Assembly: GCA_963712835.1 (NCBI GenBank)
Contig: CAVQJJ010000005.1
Location: 434,001 to 498,000 of the forward strand
DNA from: DATARH01 sp963712835
Lineage (GTDB): Bacteria; Pseudomonadota; Alphaproteobacteria; ATCC43930; CGMCC-115725
Length of the DNA stretch: 64,000 nucleotides
Reading direction: 5' to 3'
Position 1 is the stretch's first letter. Each line of letters starts with the position of its first letter. The notes below the pieces were generated by a model. It was not told the DNA's origin and searched no databases. It saw only the letters and a list, made by a program, of their open reading frames with translations. Shown in pieces: positions 25,174 through 33,713 of this stretch. A program made the position numbers and the translations under genes.

Positions 25174-26181
25174 TCATGGCATCAGCTGCACTTCGATCCG
25201 GCCGGGCGGTTCCGCGGGACTCGAGGGCGACGCCTCGGTCTGTATCTTGTTGGCGGGAAGGCCCAGCCCGGTCAGCTCGCTGGCGACGAGCTGCGCACGG
25301 TCGAGCGCGCTGCGAAAGGCGTTGAGCTGCTCGGCGCCGCCGCTCGCCGGCGCGACATAGGACACGACGCGAACCGTGCGCGGCCGCTGCTGGTACTGCT
25401 TGACGACATCCGCGAGGTGCGGTCGCGCGTCAGCCGGCACCGCGGCCAAGCCCGGCGCAAGGTCGAGCGAGGCGACCGTCACTGGCACCGGTGGCAGCTT
25501 GGGCGGCGGCAGCGCCGCCACCTCGGGCGACGGCTTCGCCGGCGGCAGGCTGGCCGGCGGCGGTGTTGGCTGCGGATTGCCCGATGCGACAGCGGCCGGC
25601 GCCAGTTCCGAGGGCGCGGGCCGCGGCATCGCCGAGGGCGGGACTTGCGCCGGCGCGGGATGCGAGGCGGCAAATCCCGGCGGGTTGGCGAGCGACGGCA
25701 CCTGCATCGCCGTGTTTTGCGGCAGCGCCGGCGGCGGCTCGTTCATTGGCCGCGACGGCGGCGGCGCCGTCGACGGCGGCGGCAGAGGCCGCGCCGAAGT
25801 CGACGTCTCGGGAGCCTGGAACCCAGGCGGGATTGCCGGCGGTGGCGGCACCGGGCCGGAGGACGGCGTCCCGCCATTCGCCTCGGTCGCGGTGCGCGTG
25901 CCGGTAAGGCTGGCGGTCAAGGCCTGCCGCTCGGCCGTCGTCGTGGCGATCTCGGGTGGCTCCGGCACGCTGGCGAGGTTCGGGTAGCCGCCGGTCTCGG
26001 CCTTGTTGAGATTGCTCTCGAAAGGCGCGGTGGCGGGATCGGGATCGTTCTTGTTCATCCCGCTTACCGACCGGTACGTCTCGATCACCCCGTTGCAGCC
26101 GCTCAGCCCGAGCAGCAGCGCCAGCCCACCCAGCCACACGGCCGCCCCGCCGGTGCGACGGCGGGTTCTCCGCACTGTCAT
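25174..26181 (-). CDS. Proline-rich lipoprotein with C-terminal OmpA-like domain
   Basis: From ATG 26181 the product has about 335 residues. It has a signal peptide with lipobox LSGC near residue 29, then roughly 190 residues rich in Pro, Ala and Ser with no regular fold. The C-terminal ~90 residues (VTVASLDLAPGL... RTVRVVSYVAPASGG... LDRAQLVASELTGLGLPANKI) have the beta-alpha-beta pattern of OmpA-C/peptidoglycan-associated domains. A lipid anchor plus Pro-rich spacer plus OmpA-like domain suggests outer-membrane to peptidoglycan tethering. The start is uncertain; an in-frame start at 26253 exists. Upstream of hom on the same strand but separated by the repeat leader. Confidence 0.65.
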   Translation of the reverse strand: MTVRRTRRRTGGAAVWLGGLALLLGLSGCNGVIETYRSVSGMNKNDPDPATAPFESNLNKAETGGYPNLASVPEPPEIATTTAERQALTASLTGTRTATEANGGTPSSGPVPPPPAIPPGFQAPETSTSARPLPPPSTAPPPSRPMNEPPPALPQNTAMQVPSLANPPGFAASHPAPAQVPPSAMPRPAPSELAPAAVASGNPQPTPPPASLPPAKPSPEVAALPPPKLPPVPVTVASLDLAPGLAAVPADARPHLADVVKQYQQRPRTVRVVSYVAPASGGAEQLNAFRSALDRAQLVASELTGLGLPANKIQTEASPSSPAEPPGRIEVQLMP

Positions 26182-26372
26182 CAGCGAGACCCCAACCCAG
26201 CGGCCGCGACATCGCCCGCCGCGGCACGACAGCGAGCGCGGGGGCGGCTTCACATTCGATCCGCTGGTGTATTAGATCGCGGCGCGCGCGTCACTACATT
26301 TGATCCGCACATCGTCCCCGTTGGGATGACGGGGAAGACGGCGCCACGACGCCGTAACGACGAGGAAACGCC

Positions 26373-28196
26373 ATGAACGACGCCGCAAGCCAAGGAATCG
26401 GCCAACCGAGCCAGGCGGCTCCCGGCACCACGCCGGACCCGGCGGAGCTGTCGCGCCGCCTGGCCGCGATCGCCGAGCGCAGCCAGCATCTTGTCAGCGA
26501 CTTTCTCAGCCGTCAGTCGAATGAAGGCGCGGCCGGCATGGCCGACCCGATGGCGATCGGCTCGGCTTTTTTCGAGCTGACTACGCGAATGATGGCCGAG
26601 CCGGCGCGCCTCATCGAGGCGCAGATGGCGCTGTGGAACGACTACCTGGCGCTGTGGCAGCGCACCGCCGAGCGGCTGATGGGCCAGGCGGTCGAGCCGG
26701 TGGTCGAGGCAGCGGTCGACGACCGCCGCTTCCGCGACCGCGCGTGGAGCGACAACGCGATCTTCGACTATATCAAGCAGAGCTACCTGTTGACCGCGCG
26801 CTTCATCCAGGGGGCGGTCAAGGAGGTCGGCGGGCTCGACGACCATACTGGGCGCAAGGTCGATTTCTACACACGGCAATTCGTCGACGCGATGGCGCCG
26901 TCGAACTACGTGCTGACCAACCCCGAGGTACTGCGCGCGATCGGCGAATCCGGCGGCGAGAACCTGGTCAACGGGCTGCAAAACCTGCTCGACGACCTCG
27001 AGCGCGGCAAGGGCCGGCTGGCGATCAGCATGACCGACCTGGCCGCTTTCAAGCTCGGCCAAAACGTCGCCGCGACGCCGGGCAAGGTCGTCTATCAAAA
27101 CGGCCTTATTCAGCTGATCCAGTACGCGCCGGCGACCGACACCGTGCATCGCCGATCGCTGCTCATCATCCCGCCCTGGATCAACAAGTTCTACGTGCTC
27201 GACCTGCGGCCACAAAACTCGTTCATCCGCTGGGCGGTGAGCCAGGGCCACACGGTGTTCGTGATCTCGTGGGTCAATCCGGACGAGCGGCTTAGCGCCA
27301 AGAGCTTCGAAGACTACATGAAGGAAGGCCCACTCGCCGCGCTCGACGCGATGGAAGCGGCGACCGGCGAGAAGGACGCCAACGTCATCGGTTATTGCCT
27401 GGGCGGCACGCTGCTGTCGGCGACGCTCGCCTACATGACCGCGAAACGCGACCGGCGCATCAAGAGCGCGACTTTTTTTGTGACCATGGTCGATTTCGCG
27501 GAGGCCGGCGACCTCTCGGTCTTTATCGACGAGGAGCAGCTCACCTCGCTCGAGGAACGCATGTCGAAAAAGGGCTATCTCGAGGCCCGCGAGATGCACC
27601 AGACCTTCAATATGCTGCGCGCCAACGACCTCATCTGGTCATTCGTGGTCAACAACTACCTGCTCGGAAAACAGCCTTTGCCCTTCGACCTGCTCTATTG
27701 GAACGCCGATTCGACACGCATGCCGGCGGCGATGCACAGCTTTTATCTGCGGCGCATGTACCAGGAGAATTTGCTCTCACAGCCCGGCGGCATCACGCTG
27801 GACGGGGTCAAGATCGACCTGCGCAAGATCAAGACGCCCGCCTTTATCCTGTCGACCCGCGAGGATCATATCGCGCCGTGGCGCTCGACCTATGCGGCGA
27901 CGCAGCTCTATTCCGGGCCGGTCAAGTTCGTGTTGTCGGCTTCGGGCCATATCGCCGGCGTGGTCAATCCGCCGGGCAGCAAATATGGCCACTGGACCAA
28001 CGACAAGAACCCGCCCTCGCCCGACGACTGGCTCGCCACCGCGACCAAGCACGGATCCTCCTGGTGGCCGATCTGGGAGGAATGGGTCGCGCAATATTCC
28101 GGCGGCGAGGTTCCGGCGCGCAAACCGGGCGACGGCAAACTCACACCGATCGAAGACGCGCCGGGGAGCTACGTGAAGGTCCGAGCGGAGGATTAA
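26373..28196 (+). CDS. phaC: Class I poly(3-hydroxyalkanoate) synthase
   Basis: A 607-residue polymerase joining (R)-3-hydroxyacyl-CoA units into storage polyester at granule surfaces. The lipase-like box GYCLGG has the nucleophile Cys342. The catalytic Asp498 is in TREDHIAPW and His526 in ASGHIAGV. The N-terminal PhaC domain is recognisable (FDYIKQSYLLTARFI, HTGRKVDFYTRQFVDAMAPSNY), as is the WADLRPQNS-type region PPWINKFYVLDLRPQNSFI. Length fits class I (~590-610) with no PhaE needed. No phaA, phaB or phaR lies nearby. The coding tail runs into the AT-rich orphan gene two bases later. Confidence 0.95.
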   Translation: MNDAASQGIGQPSQAAPGTTPDPAELSRRLAAIAERSQHLVSDFLSRQSNEGAAGMADPMAIGSAFFELTTRMMAEPARLIEAQMALWNDYLALWQRTAERLMGQAVEPVVEAAVDDRRFRDRAWSDNAIFDYIKQSYLLTARFIQGAVKEVGGLDDHTGRKVDFYTRQFVDAMAPSNYVLTNPEVLRAIGESGGENLVNGLQNLLDDLERGKGRLAISMTDLAAFKLGQNVAATPGKVVYQNGLIQLIQYAPATDTVHRRSLLIIPPWINKFYVLDLRPQNSFIRWAVSQGHTVFVISWVNPDERLSAKSFEDYMKEGPLAALDAMEAATGEKDANVIGYCLGGTLLSATLAYMTAKRDRRIKSATFFVTMVDFAEAGDLSVFIDEEQLTSLEERMSKKGYLEAREMHQTFNMLRANDLIWSFVVNNYLLGKQPLPFDLLYWNADSTRMPAAMHSFYLRRMYQENLLSQPGGITLDGVKIDLRKIKTPAFILSTREDHIAPWRSTYAATQLYSGPVKFVLSASGHIAGVVNPPGSKYGHWTNDKNPPSPDDWLATATKHGSSWWPIWEEWVAQYSGGEVPARKPGDGKLTPIEDAPGSYVKVRAED

Positions 28197-28198
28197 AC

Positions 28199-28810
28199 GT
28201 GGGACGCTGTATTGCTTTTGCGCCTCACTTGTCGCATTGGCGGTGCAGCAACGAAGCCGGACAACGGTGGCTCTGTCTTCGCCACCACAGATGGCCCGTC
28301 TATTGCGCAATCACCGTCCTTGGAGCCACGGCTGTTCCTATAGCAGTCAGCTTCGTCTGGGGACGGCTCGCGCCACCGACCAAATTTGAAAGTGAGACCT
28401 CGTCGACCCTTCAAGAGATCAAAAACGCTCTTGAAAATCAGAACAAAAATGACTTGAGTAGGGTCATTAATGCCAATAATTTAGAAGAAAAATACCCACT
28501 AGGATTTGCACTATTTTACTCTGACGGCAGTAAGACGCTTCATTATGGAAAACTCAGGGATTTTGGAATTAGATTTGACCCTTCTGACATAAAAGTAATT
28601 TCTATTTCAGATAATTCTCTATGTATTTCCGGGCTTGTCATAGAATCTAAAGAAGGAAGCCGGCTAAACATGAGCTATCCGGCTTGTATGAATATGAAGG
28701 CGGGAACAATTGTTCACTTTGCAAAAATCGATGACATTTTTGTCGACATCCTATCTTTCGGGGGCTCGACACAAGGAGCAGCGTGGCTCATTGGCCTGAG
28801 GTCAAATTAG
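28199..28810 (+). CDS. AT-rich orphan gene: single-pass membrane protein of unknown function
   Basis: GTG 28199 lies eight bases after GGAGG in the end of phaC, giving 203 residues. One transmembrane helix (YCAITVLGATAVPIAVSFVW, ~36-55) is followed by a charged soluble domain of ~145 residues (SSTLQEIKNALENQ, FALFYSDGSKTLHYGKLRDF, VISISDNSLCISGLVIE, ending AAWLIGLRSN). No family is recognised. Base composition changes sharply inside the gene: of 28441-28500 only 19 of 60 bases are G or C, and of 28561-28620 only 16. The first ~180 bases look like ordinary local DNA. So the C-terminal domain was probably acquired from a low-GC source and joined to a local 5' end. It overlaps the convergent gamma-carbonic-anhydrase-like gene by 23 bases. 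Confidence 0.6.
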   Translation: MGRCIAFAPHLSHWRCSNEAGQRWLCLRHHRWPVYCAITVLGATAVPIAVSFVWGRLAPPTKFESETSSTLQEIKNALENQNKNDLSRVINANNLEEKYPLGFALFYSDGSKTLHYGKLRDFGIRFDPSDIKVISISDNSLCISGLVIESKEGSRLNMSYPACMNMKAGTIVHFAKIDDIFVDILSFGGSTQGAAWLIGLRSN

Positions 28811-29366
28811 AATTCGCAAGGTTGCTAGGTGCGTTTTTATACTCTTCCGCCAGCCGGCGGTAATGCTTCGGCACCCAGCGCATGTACTCGATCTCCTCCG
28901 GCTTAAGGGCGCGGAAGTAGCGCGCCGGGGTCCCGGCCCATAATTGGCCGGCCTTCACCACTTTGCGCGGGGTCACGACCGCGCCGGCGGCGACCATCGC
29001 GCCCGACTGGACGACCGCCTTGTCCATCACGCACGCCTTCATCCCGACAAAGGCGCCCGGCTCCAGCGTGCAGCCGTGCAGCAGCGCCATGTGGCCGATC
29101 GCGACATCGTCGCCGATGACCGTCGGGATGTGCTCGCCGCCGGAGGGTACGTCGTGCGTCACATGCATCACCGTCCCGTCTTGGATATTGGCTCCCGCCG
29201 CGATGCGGATCGGCGCGTCATCGCCGCGGATCACGACGTTGAACCAGATGTTCGCGTGCGCGCCGATCTCAACGTCGCCGATCACCACCGCATTGGGTGC
29301 AATGAACGCGCTCGGATGGATGCGCGGCACGATGTTGCGGTAGGGCAGGATCAGCGGGCCGGTCAT
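28788..29366 (-). CDS. Gamma-carbonic-anhydrase-like left-handed beta-helix protein
   Basis: The 192-residue product consists of hexapeptide repeats (PNAVVIGDVEIGAHANIWFN, VVIRGD, TVIGDDVAIGHMALLHGC, AMVAAGAVVTP) forming a left-handed beta helix, then a C-terminal helix (PEEIEYMRWVPKHYRRLAEEY). Metal-type His are at positions 68/71 and 92/97, in the order seen in gamma-carbonic anhydrases and the related YrdA/PaaY thioesterases. It is probably a trimeric cytosolic metalloenzyme, either CO2 hydration or acyl-CoA hydrolysis. The last ~15 residues (APSNLANSNLTSGQ) lie in the AT-rich insert, so its original C-terminus may have been replaced. A damaged second copy lies at 32020-32254. Confidence 0.85.
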   Translation of the reverse strand: MTGPLILPYRNIVPRIHPSAFIAPNAVVIGDVEIGAHANIWFNVVIRGDDAPIRIAAGANIQDGTVMHVTHDVPSGGEHIPTVIGDDVAIGHMALLHGCTLEPGAFVGMKACVMDKAVVQSGAMVAAGAVVTPRKVVKAGQLWAGTPARYFRALKPEEIEYMRWVPKHYRRLAEEYKNAPSNLANSNLTSGQ

Positions 29367-29495
29367 GGCATAGGCTTACACCTGCGCCCCGCGTTTGGGG
29401 ATGGCAACATGCGATTTTCGCGGGGATGGGCGATTTCCGTCGCGCGACGTTCCGCGTTATTCGGGGCCAGGGGTTCCGCCGTACCTCGCGGAAGC

Positions 29496-31904
29496 TCAGA
29501 CGAAGTGGATGACGCTATAGCTGGTCGGCGCGACGCCGAGATCGTGCCAGGTCGTGTTCGGCCCGTCGTTCCAGCCAATGTCGCCCGTCGCCGCATTGCT
29601 CCAAAGCAAGTCCGACCTGCCGTCGCCATTGTAATCGCCAGTCCCGACGACAGCGTAGCCTGGCGGCGCGACGCCAAGGTCATGCCACGTGGTATTGGGC
29701 CCATCGTTCCAGCCGATGTCGCCGGTCGCCGGATCGCTCCATACCAGGTCGGGTTGACCGTCATTATTGAAGTCGGCGATTCCCACCACTTGGTATGTCG
29801 TGGGCGCCACGCCGAGATCATGCCAACTCGTCTGCGGCCCGTCGTTCCAGCCGATGTCGCCGGCACCGGGATCGTACCAGATCAGGTCGGAAGAGCCGTC
29901 GTTATTGAAATCCGCGACGCCGATGACGCCGTAGCTTGTCGGCGCGGCTCCCAGATCGTGCCACGCGGTGTTCGGTCCGTCATTCCAGCCGACGCCGCCG
30001 GTGGCCGGATCCGCCCACAGAATGTCGCGGACGCCGTCGCTGTTGAAGTCTCCAGTCCCAACCACCCGATAGCTGGTGGGTGCGGTACCGAGGTCATGCC
30101 ACGTGGTTTTCGGCCCGTCATTCCAACCAATGTCGCCAGTCGTCGGATTGCTCCACAACAGGTCGGTCCGGCCACCGCCGGTGAAATCGGCGGTCGCAAC
30201 CACGTCGTACGTCGTCTGCACGACGCCGAGATCATGCCATGCGGTCAACGGCCCATCGTTCCAGCCAACCTCGCCACTCGCCAGGTTCTCCCAGAGGACG
30301 TCCGATTTGCCGTCACCGTTGAAGTCACTGGAGACCGAGGTCGTCGCCGTCAGGGAACTCAAACTAGAAACGAGGGTGGTCGTCGACCCCGGGGGTTCGT
30401 AGCCGAGGCTAATCACGATCGTATCGGCGCCAGGCAATGCACCAGCGATATACTTAACAGCACTCAAGCTGCCGACAGGGACAGCAAACGATGTCCCATC
30501 CGGCGCTATCGTTCCATTGAACGTGAAGTGTCCGTTCCTTCCCTGATCATCAAAGATGTACTCCGTAATGGTGTCACCGCTTGGATTCGACACCGAGGAG
30601 ATCAAAGAGGATGCGGAAATGGCGGTGTTCTCGGCAGGAGAGACATTCTGCAAATTGACCGTCGGCGCGACTAGCAGAGGTTCCCATCCGAGCGCGTCCA
30701 TCAACTCTATATCGGTCTGCGAGAGTCCGAAAGTTTCCCCCAACTCGCCGACCCCAAAGACATCGAGCTGGGTGAAATCACCGACGTCGCCGGAATTAAC
30801 CTTTGTCGTGCCGGAATACTCGTTATTGAATGAAATACCGACTGATTGCGAAGTTGTCGCGCCCCCGTTGTATGAGAAATACGTAGTCCGGCCGTCGCGG
30901 CCATCGGTCAAATCGAGTTGGCCGCTTGCTGTGTAACGAAACAGATCGACCGTACTGTAGACGCCATTCTGATCGCCGTCCCCGGCGACGCGGCCCATTC
31001 CACCCTCGCTGATCTCATGGGCGAGCGCGTTGACTACGTCTTGGCCGCTGCCATTGAGATAAAAGGTGTTCAGCGTGACTGAATCGTCCGTTGCGTAGTT
31101 AGTCGAACTCAGCCCCAGCATTTTGGCATAGGCTTCCGGAAGTGCCCACTTGGTGCTGCCGATGGGGCTGGTGGCCGGCAGAGAAGCAACAAAGTCTTGC
31201 GCATAGACATCGCCGGAATCGTGCGCCGCCAGGGCACTCTTCAATTGGCTATAAGTGACGGAGACAAACGCTGGCCAGCTATTGGTGGCGAGGAAACCCG
31301 TGCTACCTTCGTTTACCGCGGAGAAGCTGAGGTTAAGTGTGATTGTATTCATCCAGTTTTTGCCGATCGCATCCTCGGCGTTGGTAATTGCGGTTTGCAA
31401 CGACGCGTCGGCGCTTGAGGTGATGGTGTTGTTGAACACCATCCCGCTGCCCGGCACGGTCACCGTGAACGTCGTGCTGCCGCCGGATGGAGCTTGACCG
31501 TCGAGCGCACCTATACCGCCCGAAGCGACGGCTCCGGCATCACCCCCAAACAACACCGCGGACGTGAAGCCTACCGGCGGCCCAGCGTCAACGCCTAACT
31601 GGGATGGGGCGCTGAACCCGATTATCGGAGTTGACGACGTTGTCCCAGCCCCGCTCGGCGAGAACGACATCGTGGATGCTTGTTCCGATGTACCGAGCAC
31701 GAGCGAATCCGACGACGGCGCTGCCGAATATGGCGACCCCGACGTCGTCGCGGTACATACACCGAGCAATGTCGGGTTGTCTGAACCAACAAGGACGTCA
31801 TGTAGGAGGGCCCGCCACTCAGAATAGTCCGACGTTTCAGTCGAGACGTTTACGCCGTTGGGCAGAGCCGTCGGCTGTCCGAGCGATGTGTCGTTCTCAG
31901 TCAC
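29496..31904 (-). CDS. Large surface/secreted metalloprotease (NF038122-like) with six FG-GAP/VCBS repeats
   Basis: An 802-residue protein. Residues 1-150 are low-complexity Ser/Gly/Thr. Residues ~160-420 form a protease-like domain with zinc motif AHEISEGGMGR (His296, Glu297), followed by DLFRYTASGQLDLT and FNNEY, resembling the NF038122 metalloprotease family. A beta-rich stretch with an interleaved PSGDTITEYIFDDQGRNGHF module follows. The last 276 residues are six tandem 46-residue repeats, each starting with a Ca-binding DFNxDGxxD loop and ending GWNDGPxTTWHDLGxAPTSY. No Sec signal is seen and no type I export genes are near, so the secretion route is unclear. It lies between an intact and a broken copy of the carbonic-anhydrase gene. 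Confidence 0.8.
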   Translation of the reverse strand: MTENDTSLGQPTALPNGVNVSTETSDYSEWRALLHDVLVGSDNPTLLGVCTATTSGSPYSAAPSSDSLVLGTSEQASTMSFSPSGAGTTSSTPIIGFSAPSQLGVDAGPPVGFTSAVLFGGDAGAVASGGIGALDGQAPSGGSTTFTVTVPGSGMVFNNTITSSADASLQTAITNAEDAIGKNWMNTITLNLSFSAVNEGSTGFLATNSWPAFVSVTYSQLKSALAAHDSGDVYAQDFVASLPATSPIGSTKWALPEAYAKMLGLSSTNYATDDSVTLNTFYLNGSGQDVVNALAHEISEGGMGRVAGDGDQNGVYSTVDLFRYTASGQLDLTDGRDGRTTYFSYNGGATTSQSVGISFNNEYSGTTKVNSGDVGDFTQLDVFGVGELGETFGLSQTDIELMDALGWEPLLVAPTVNLQNVSPAENTAISASSLISSVSNPSGDTITEYIFDDQGRNGHFTFNGTIAPDGTSFAVPVGSLSAVKYIAGALPGADTIVISLGYEPPGSTTTLVSSLSSLTATTSVSSDFNGDGKSDVLWENLASGEVGWNDGPLTAWHDLGVVQTTYDVVATADFTGGGRTDLLWSNPTTGDIGWNDGPKTTWHDLGTAPTSYRVVGTGDFNSDGVRDILWADPATGGVGWNDGPNTAWHDLGAAPTSYGVIGVADFNNDGSSDLIWYDPGAGDIGWNDGPQTSWHDLGVAPTTYQVVGIADFNNDGQPDLVWSDPATGDIGWNDGPNTTWHDLGVAPPGYAVVGTGDYNGDGRSDLLWSNAATGDIGWNDGPNTTWHDLGVAPTSYSVIHFV
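29499..30326 (-). repeat. Six tandem 138-bp coding repeats (VCBS/FG-GAP units)
   Basis: The C-terminal third of the 29496 gene is six in-frame units of 46 codons with no spacer. All share the block GWNDGPxTxWHDLG, and the last three are the most alike. The similarity is visible at DNA level as recurring 'cgttccagccgatgtcgcc'-type strings. This indicates repeat expansion by unequal exchange; copy number could vary between strains. Confidence 0.85.
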
Positions 31905-31950
31905 GATTGCCCCCGCCCGAACTTTGGAATTGACGCAAGCATCAAATCAT

Positions 31951-31963
31951 CTTTAGCCTAAAG
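31951..31963. promoter_or_regulatory. Perfect palindrome in the promoter region of the VCBS metalloprotease gene
   Basis: CTTTAGCCTAAAG is a perfect inverted repeat (6-bp arms, one central pair of bases shared) 47 bases upstream of the minus-strand start at 31904, in the only AT-rich part of the spacer. Its position fits a transcription-factor operator or promoter element. The regulator is unknown. Confidence 0.35.
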
Positions 31964-32019
31964 TCACAATTCTCGATTGCTCCAATCGTCCCTACCCCTA
32001 CCTATCCGTGACCGAGTAT

Positions 32020-32254
32020 TCCTCCGCCAGCCGGCGGCAATGCCCGGCACCCGGCGCATATATTCGATCTCTTCGGGTTTGAGCGCGCGCGAACAGCGCG
32101 CCCGCGATGCGGATCGGCGCGTCGTCGCCGCGGATCACGACGTTGAACCAGATGTTCGCGTGCGCGCCGATCTCGTCGCGTTGGGTGCAATGAACGCGCT
32201 CGGATGGATGCGCGGCACGATGTTGCGGTAGGGCAGGATCAGCGGGCCGGTCAT
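32020..32254 (-). pseudogene. Deleted second copy of the gamma-carbonic-anhydrase-like gene
   Basis: The start codon at 32252-32254 and the first ~25 codons are nearly identical to the 29366 gene. Then codons for AVVIGDVE-type sequence are lost; EIGAHANIWFNVVIRGDDAPIRIA remains; about 90 codons are deleted; and a frayed piece of the C-terminal helix (ALKPEEIEYM, then gaps) ends near 32020. The 95 bases upstream of both starts are also alike (29367-29460 versus 32257-32350). It cannot make a functional beta helix. In the rest of the 31905-32410 gap I see only the promoter palindrome for the protease gene and, at the right, the leader of the CoA-transferase gene. Confidence 0.85.
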
Positions 32255-32410
32255 GGCATAGGCTTACACCTGTGTCCCGCGTTTGGGGATGGCAACATGC
32301 GATTTTCGCGGGAATGAGCGGTTTCCGTTGCGTGACATTCTGCGCTATCGTTCGGTCAAACAATTCTGCTGCACGCGGCCGTCACGAGACCATAGAGGGA
32401 GCGGGAAACG

Positions 32411-33658
32411 ATGAGCGGAAACTTTGCGGCTCTGCAATGCCTGAAAGGCGTTCGGGTGGTCGATCTGACCCAGTTCGAGGCGGGGCCGACCTGCACCGAG
32501 GCCCTGGCGTGGCTCGGCGCCGAGGTCGTCAAGATCGAGAACCCGAAATCGGGCGATCCCGGCCGGCGCATCGCCGCCGCCAGCGGCAAGGCGCACGATT
32601 CCTTCTATTTCAAGATTTTGAATGCCAACAAGAAGTCGGCGACGGTCGACCTCAAGTCGCCAAAGGGCGTCGAGCTCGTCAAGGAGTTGGTCAAGAAGGC
32701 CGACGTGTTCGCCGAGAACCTCGCTCCCGGCACGATCGAGCGCCTCGGCCTCGGCTATGACGTGCTGAAGGAAATCAATCCCGGCATCATCTACTGCCAA
32801 GTCAAGGGCTTCGGCGAAGGCAGCCCGTACGAGAAGAGCCTCGCCTTCGACATGATCGCGCAAGCCGCTGGCGGCACCATGAGCGTCACCGGCGAGCCCG
32901 GCCAACCGCCAGTCAAGCCTGGTTGCACGATCGGCGACACCGGCACCGGCATGCTGATGGCGATCAGCGTCCTCGGCGCGCTCTACGAGAAGAAATCGAC
33001 CGGCAAGGGCCGCCGCCTGCAGCTGGCGATGCAGGATTCGGTAATGCACTACATCCGCACGTCGTTCGCGGTGATGTCGCAGCAGGGCGATAAGAGCGCC
33101 GCGCCGCGCATGGGCGCGCAGTCGACTTCGGGCGCCCCTGCCCCCTGCGGCATCTACCCGTGCAAGCCGTTCGGCTACAACGACTACGTCTATGTCTTCT
33201 GCAGCCGCGCCAACCCCGAGCACTGGACCCGCCTGCTCAAGGTTATCGGCCGCGAGGAGCTGATCGAAGATCCGCGCTTCGCCACCAACGAGGAGCGCAA
33301 CAAGCACGAAGGCTTCATCAACGAGATCATCGCCGAGTGGACCAAGCACCACACCAAGGAAGAGGCGATGCAGCTCATCGGCGCCGCCGGGGTGCCGGCC
33401 GGCGCGGTGCACGACACGCTCGAGCTTTACAACGACAAGAGCTTCGAGAAGCGCGGCATCATGCAGGTGATGCACCATCCGGACGGCGACTGGAAATGCG
33501 AGACCTGGCCGGTGCGCTTTGACGGCAAGCCGCCCGAGCTCAAGCCCTCGCCCAAGCTCGGCCAGCACACCGAGGAGGTGTTCAACAGCTGGCTCAGCCT
33601 CAGCAAGGATCAGATCCAGGCGCTGCACGAACAAAAGGTTATTGGCAACGCCAACTAG
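32411..33658 (+). CDS. Class III CoA-transferase, formyl-CoA:oxalate CoA-transferase-like
   Basis: A 415-residue CaiB/BaiF enzyme. VRVVDLTQFEAGPTCTEALAWLGAEVVKIENP is the family N-terminus (two motifs joined), and the conserved ADVFAENLAPGTIERLGLG and IYCQVKGFGEGSPYEK follow. The sequence pattern (GDPGRRIAAASGKAHDSFYFKILNANKKS) is that of the oxalate branch. It is paired with a TPP-dependent decarboxylase/lyase downstream, as in frc-oxc oxalate operons. The likely reaction is activation of oxalate (or a related 2-oxo or 2-hydroxy acid) to its CoA ester. A strong terminator follows, so the pair may be transcribed separately. Substrate specificity is inferred from context. Confidence 0.85.
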   Translation: MSGNFAALQCLKGVRVVDLTQFEAGPTCTEALAWLGAEVVKIENPKSGDPGRRIAAASGKAHDSFYFKILNANKKSATVDLKSPKGVELVKELVKKADVFAENLAPGTIERLGLGYDVLKEINPGIIYCQVKGFGEGSPYEKSLAFDMIAQAAGGTMSVTGEPGQPPVKPGCTIGDTGTGMLMAISVLGALYEKKSTGKGRRLQLAMQDSVMHYIRTSFAVMSQQGDKSAAPRMGAQSTSGAPAPCGIYPCKPFGYNDYVYVFCSRANPEHWTRLLKVIGREELIEDPRFATNEERNKHEGFINEIIAEWTKHHTKEEAMQLIGAAGVPAGAVHDTLELYNDKSFEKRGIMQVMHHPDGDWKCETWPVRFDGKPPELKPSPKLGQHTEEVFNSWLSLSKDQIQALHEQKVIGNAN

Positions 33659-33675
33659 GAACCAACGACGACCCA

Positions 33676-33705
33676 GCGGCCCGCGAAAGCGGGCCGCTTC
33701 TTTTT
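33676..33705 (+). terminator. Rho-independent terminator after the CoA-transferase gene
   Basis: GCGGCCCGC (33676-33684) pairs with GCGGGCCGC (33689-33697) across a GAAA tetraloop, followed by TTCTTTTT. This is a strong intrinsic terminator 17 bases after the stop. Confidence 0.88.
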
Positions 33706-33713
33706 ACCCCCAT

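Noticed and set aside
29499..30326. Regular repeats that might suggest a CRISPR-like array
   Set aside because: The units are 138 bp, in frame and without unique spacers; they are protein-coding VCBS repeats.
28944..30674. 576-codon plus-strand frame over the carbonic-anhydrase-like and VCBS genes
   Set aside because: It spans two genes on the opposite strand; its repetitive protein is the mirror of the 138-bp coding repeats.
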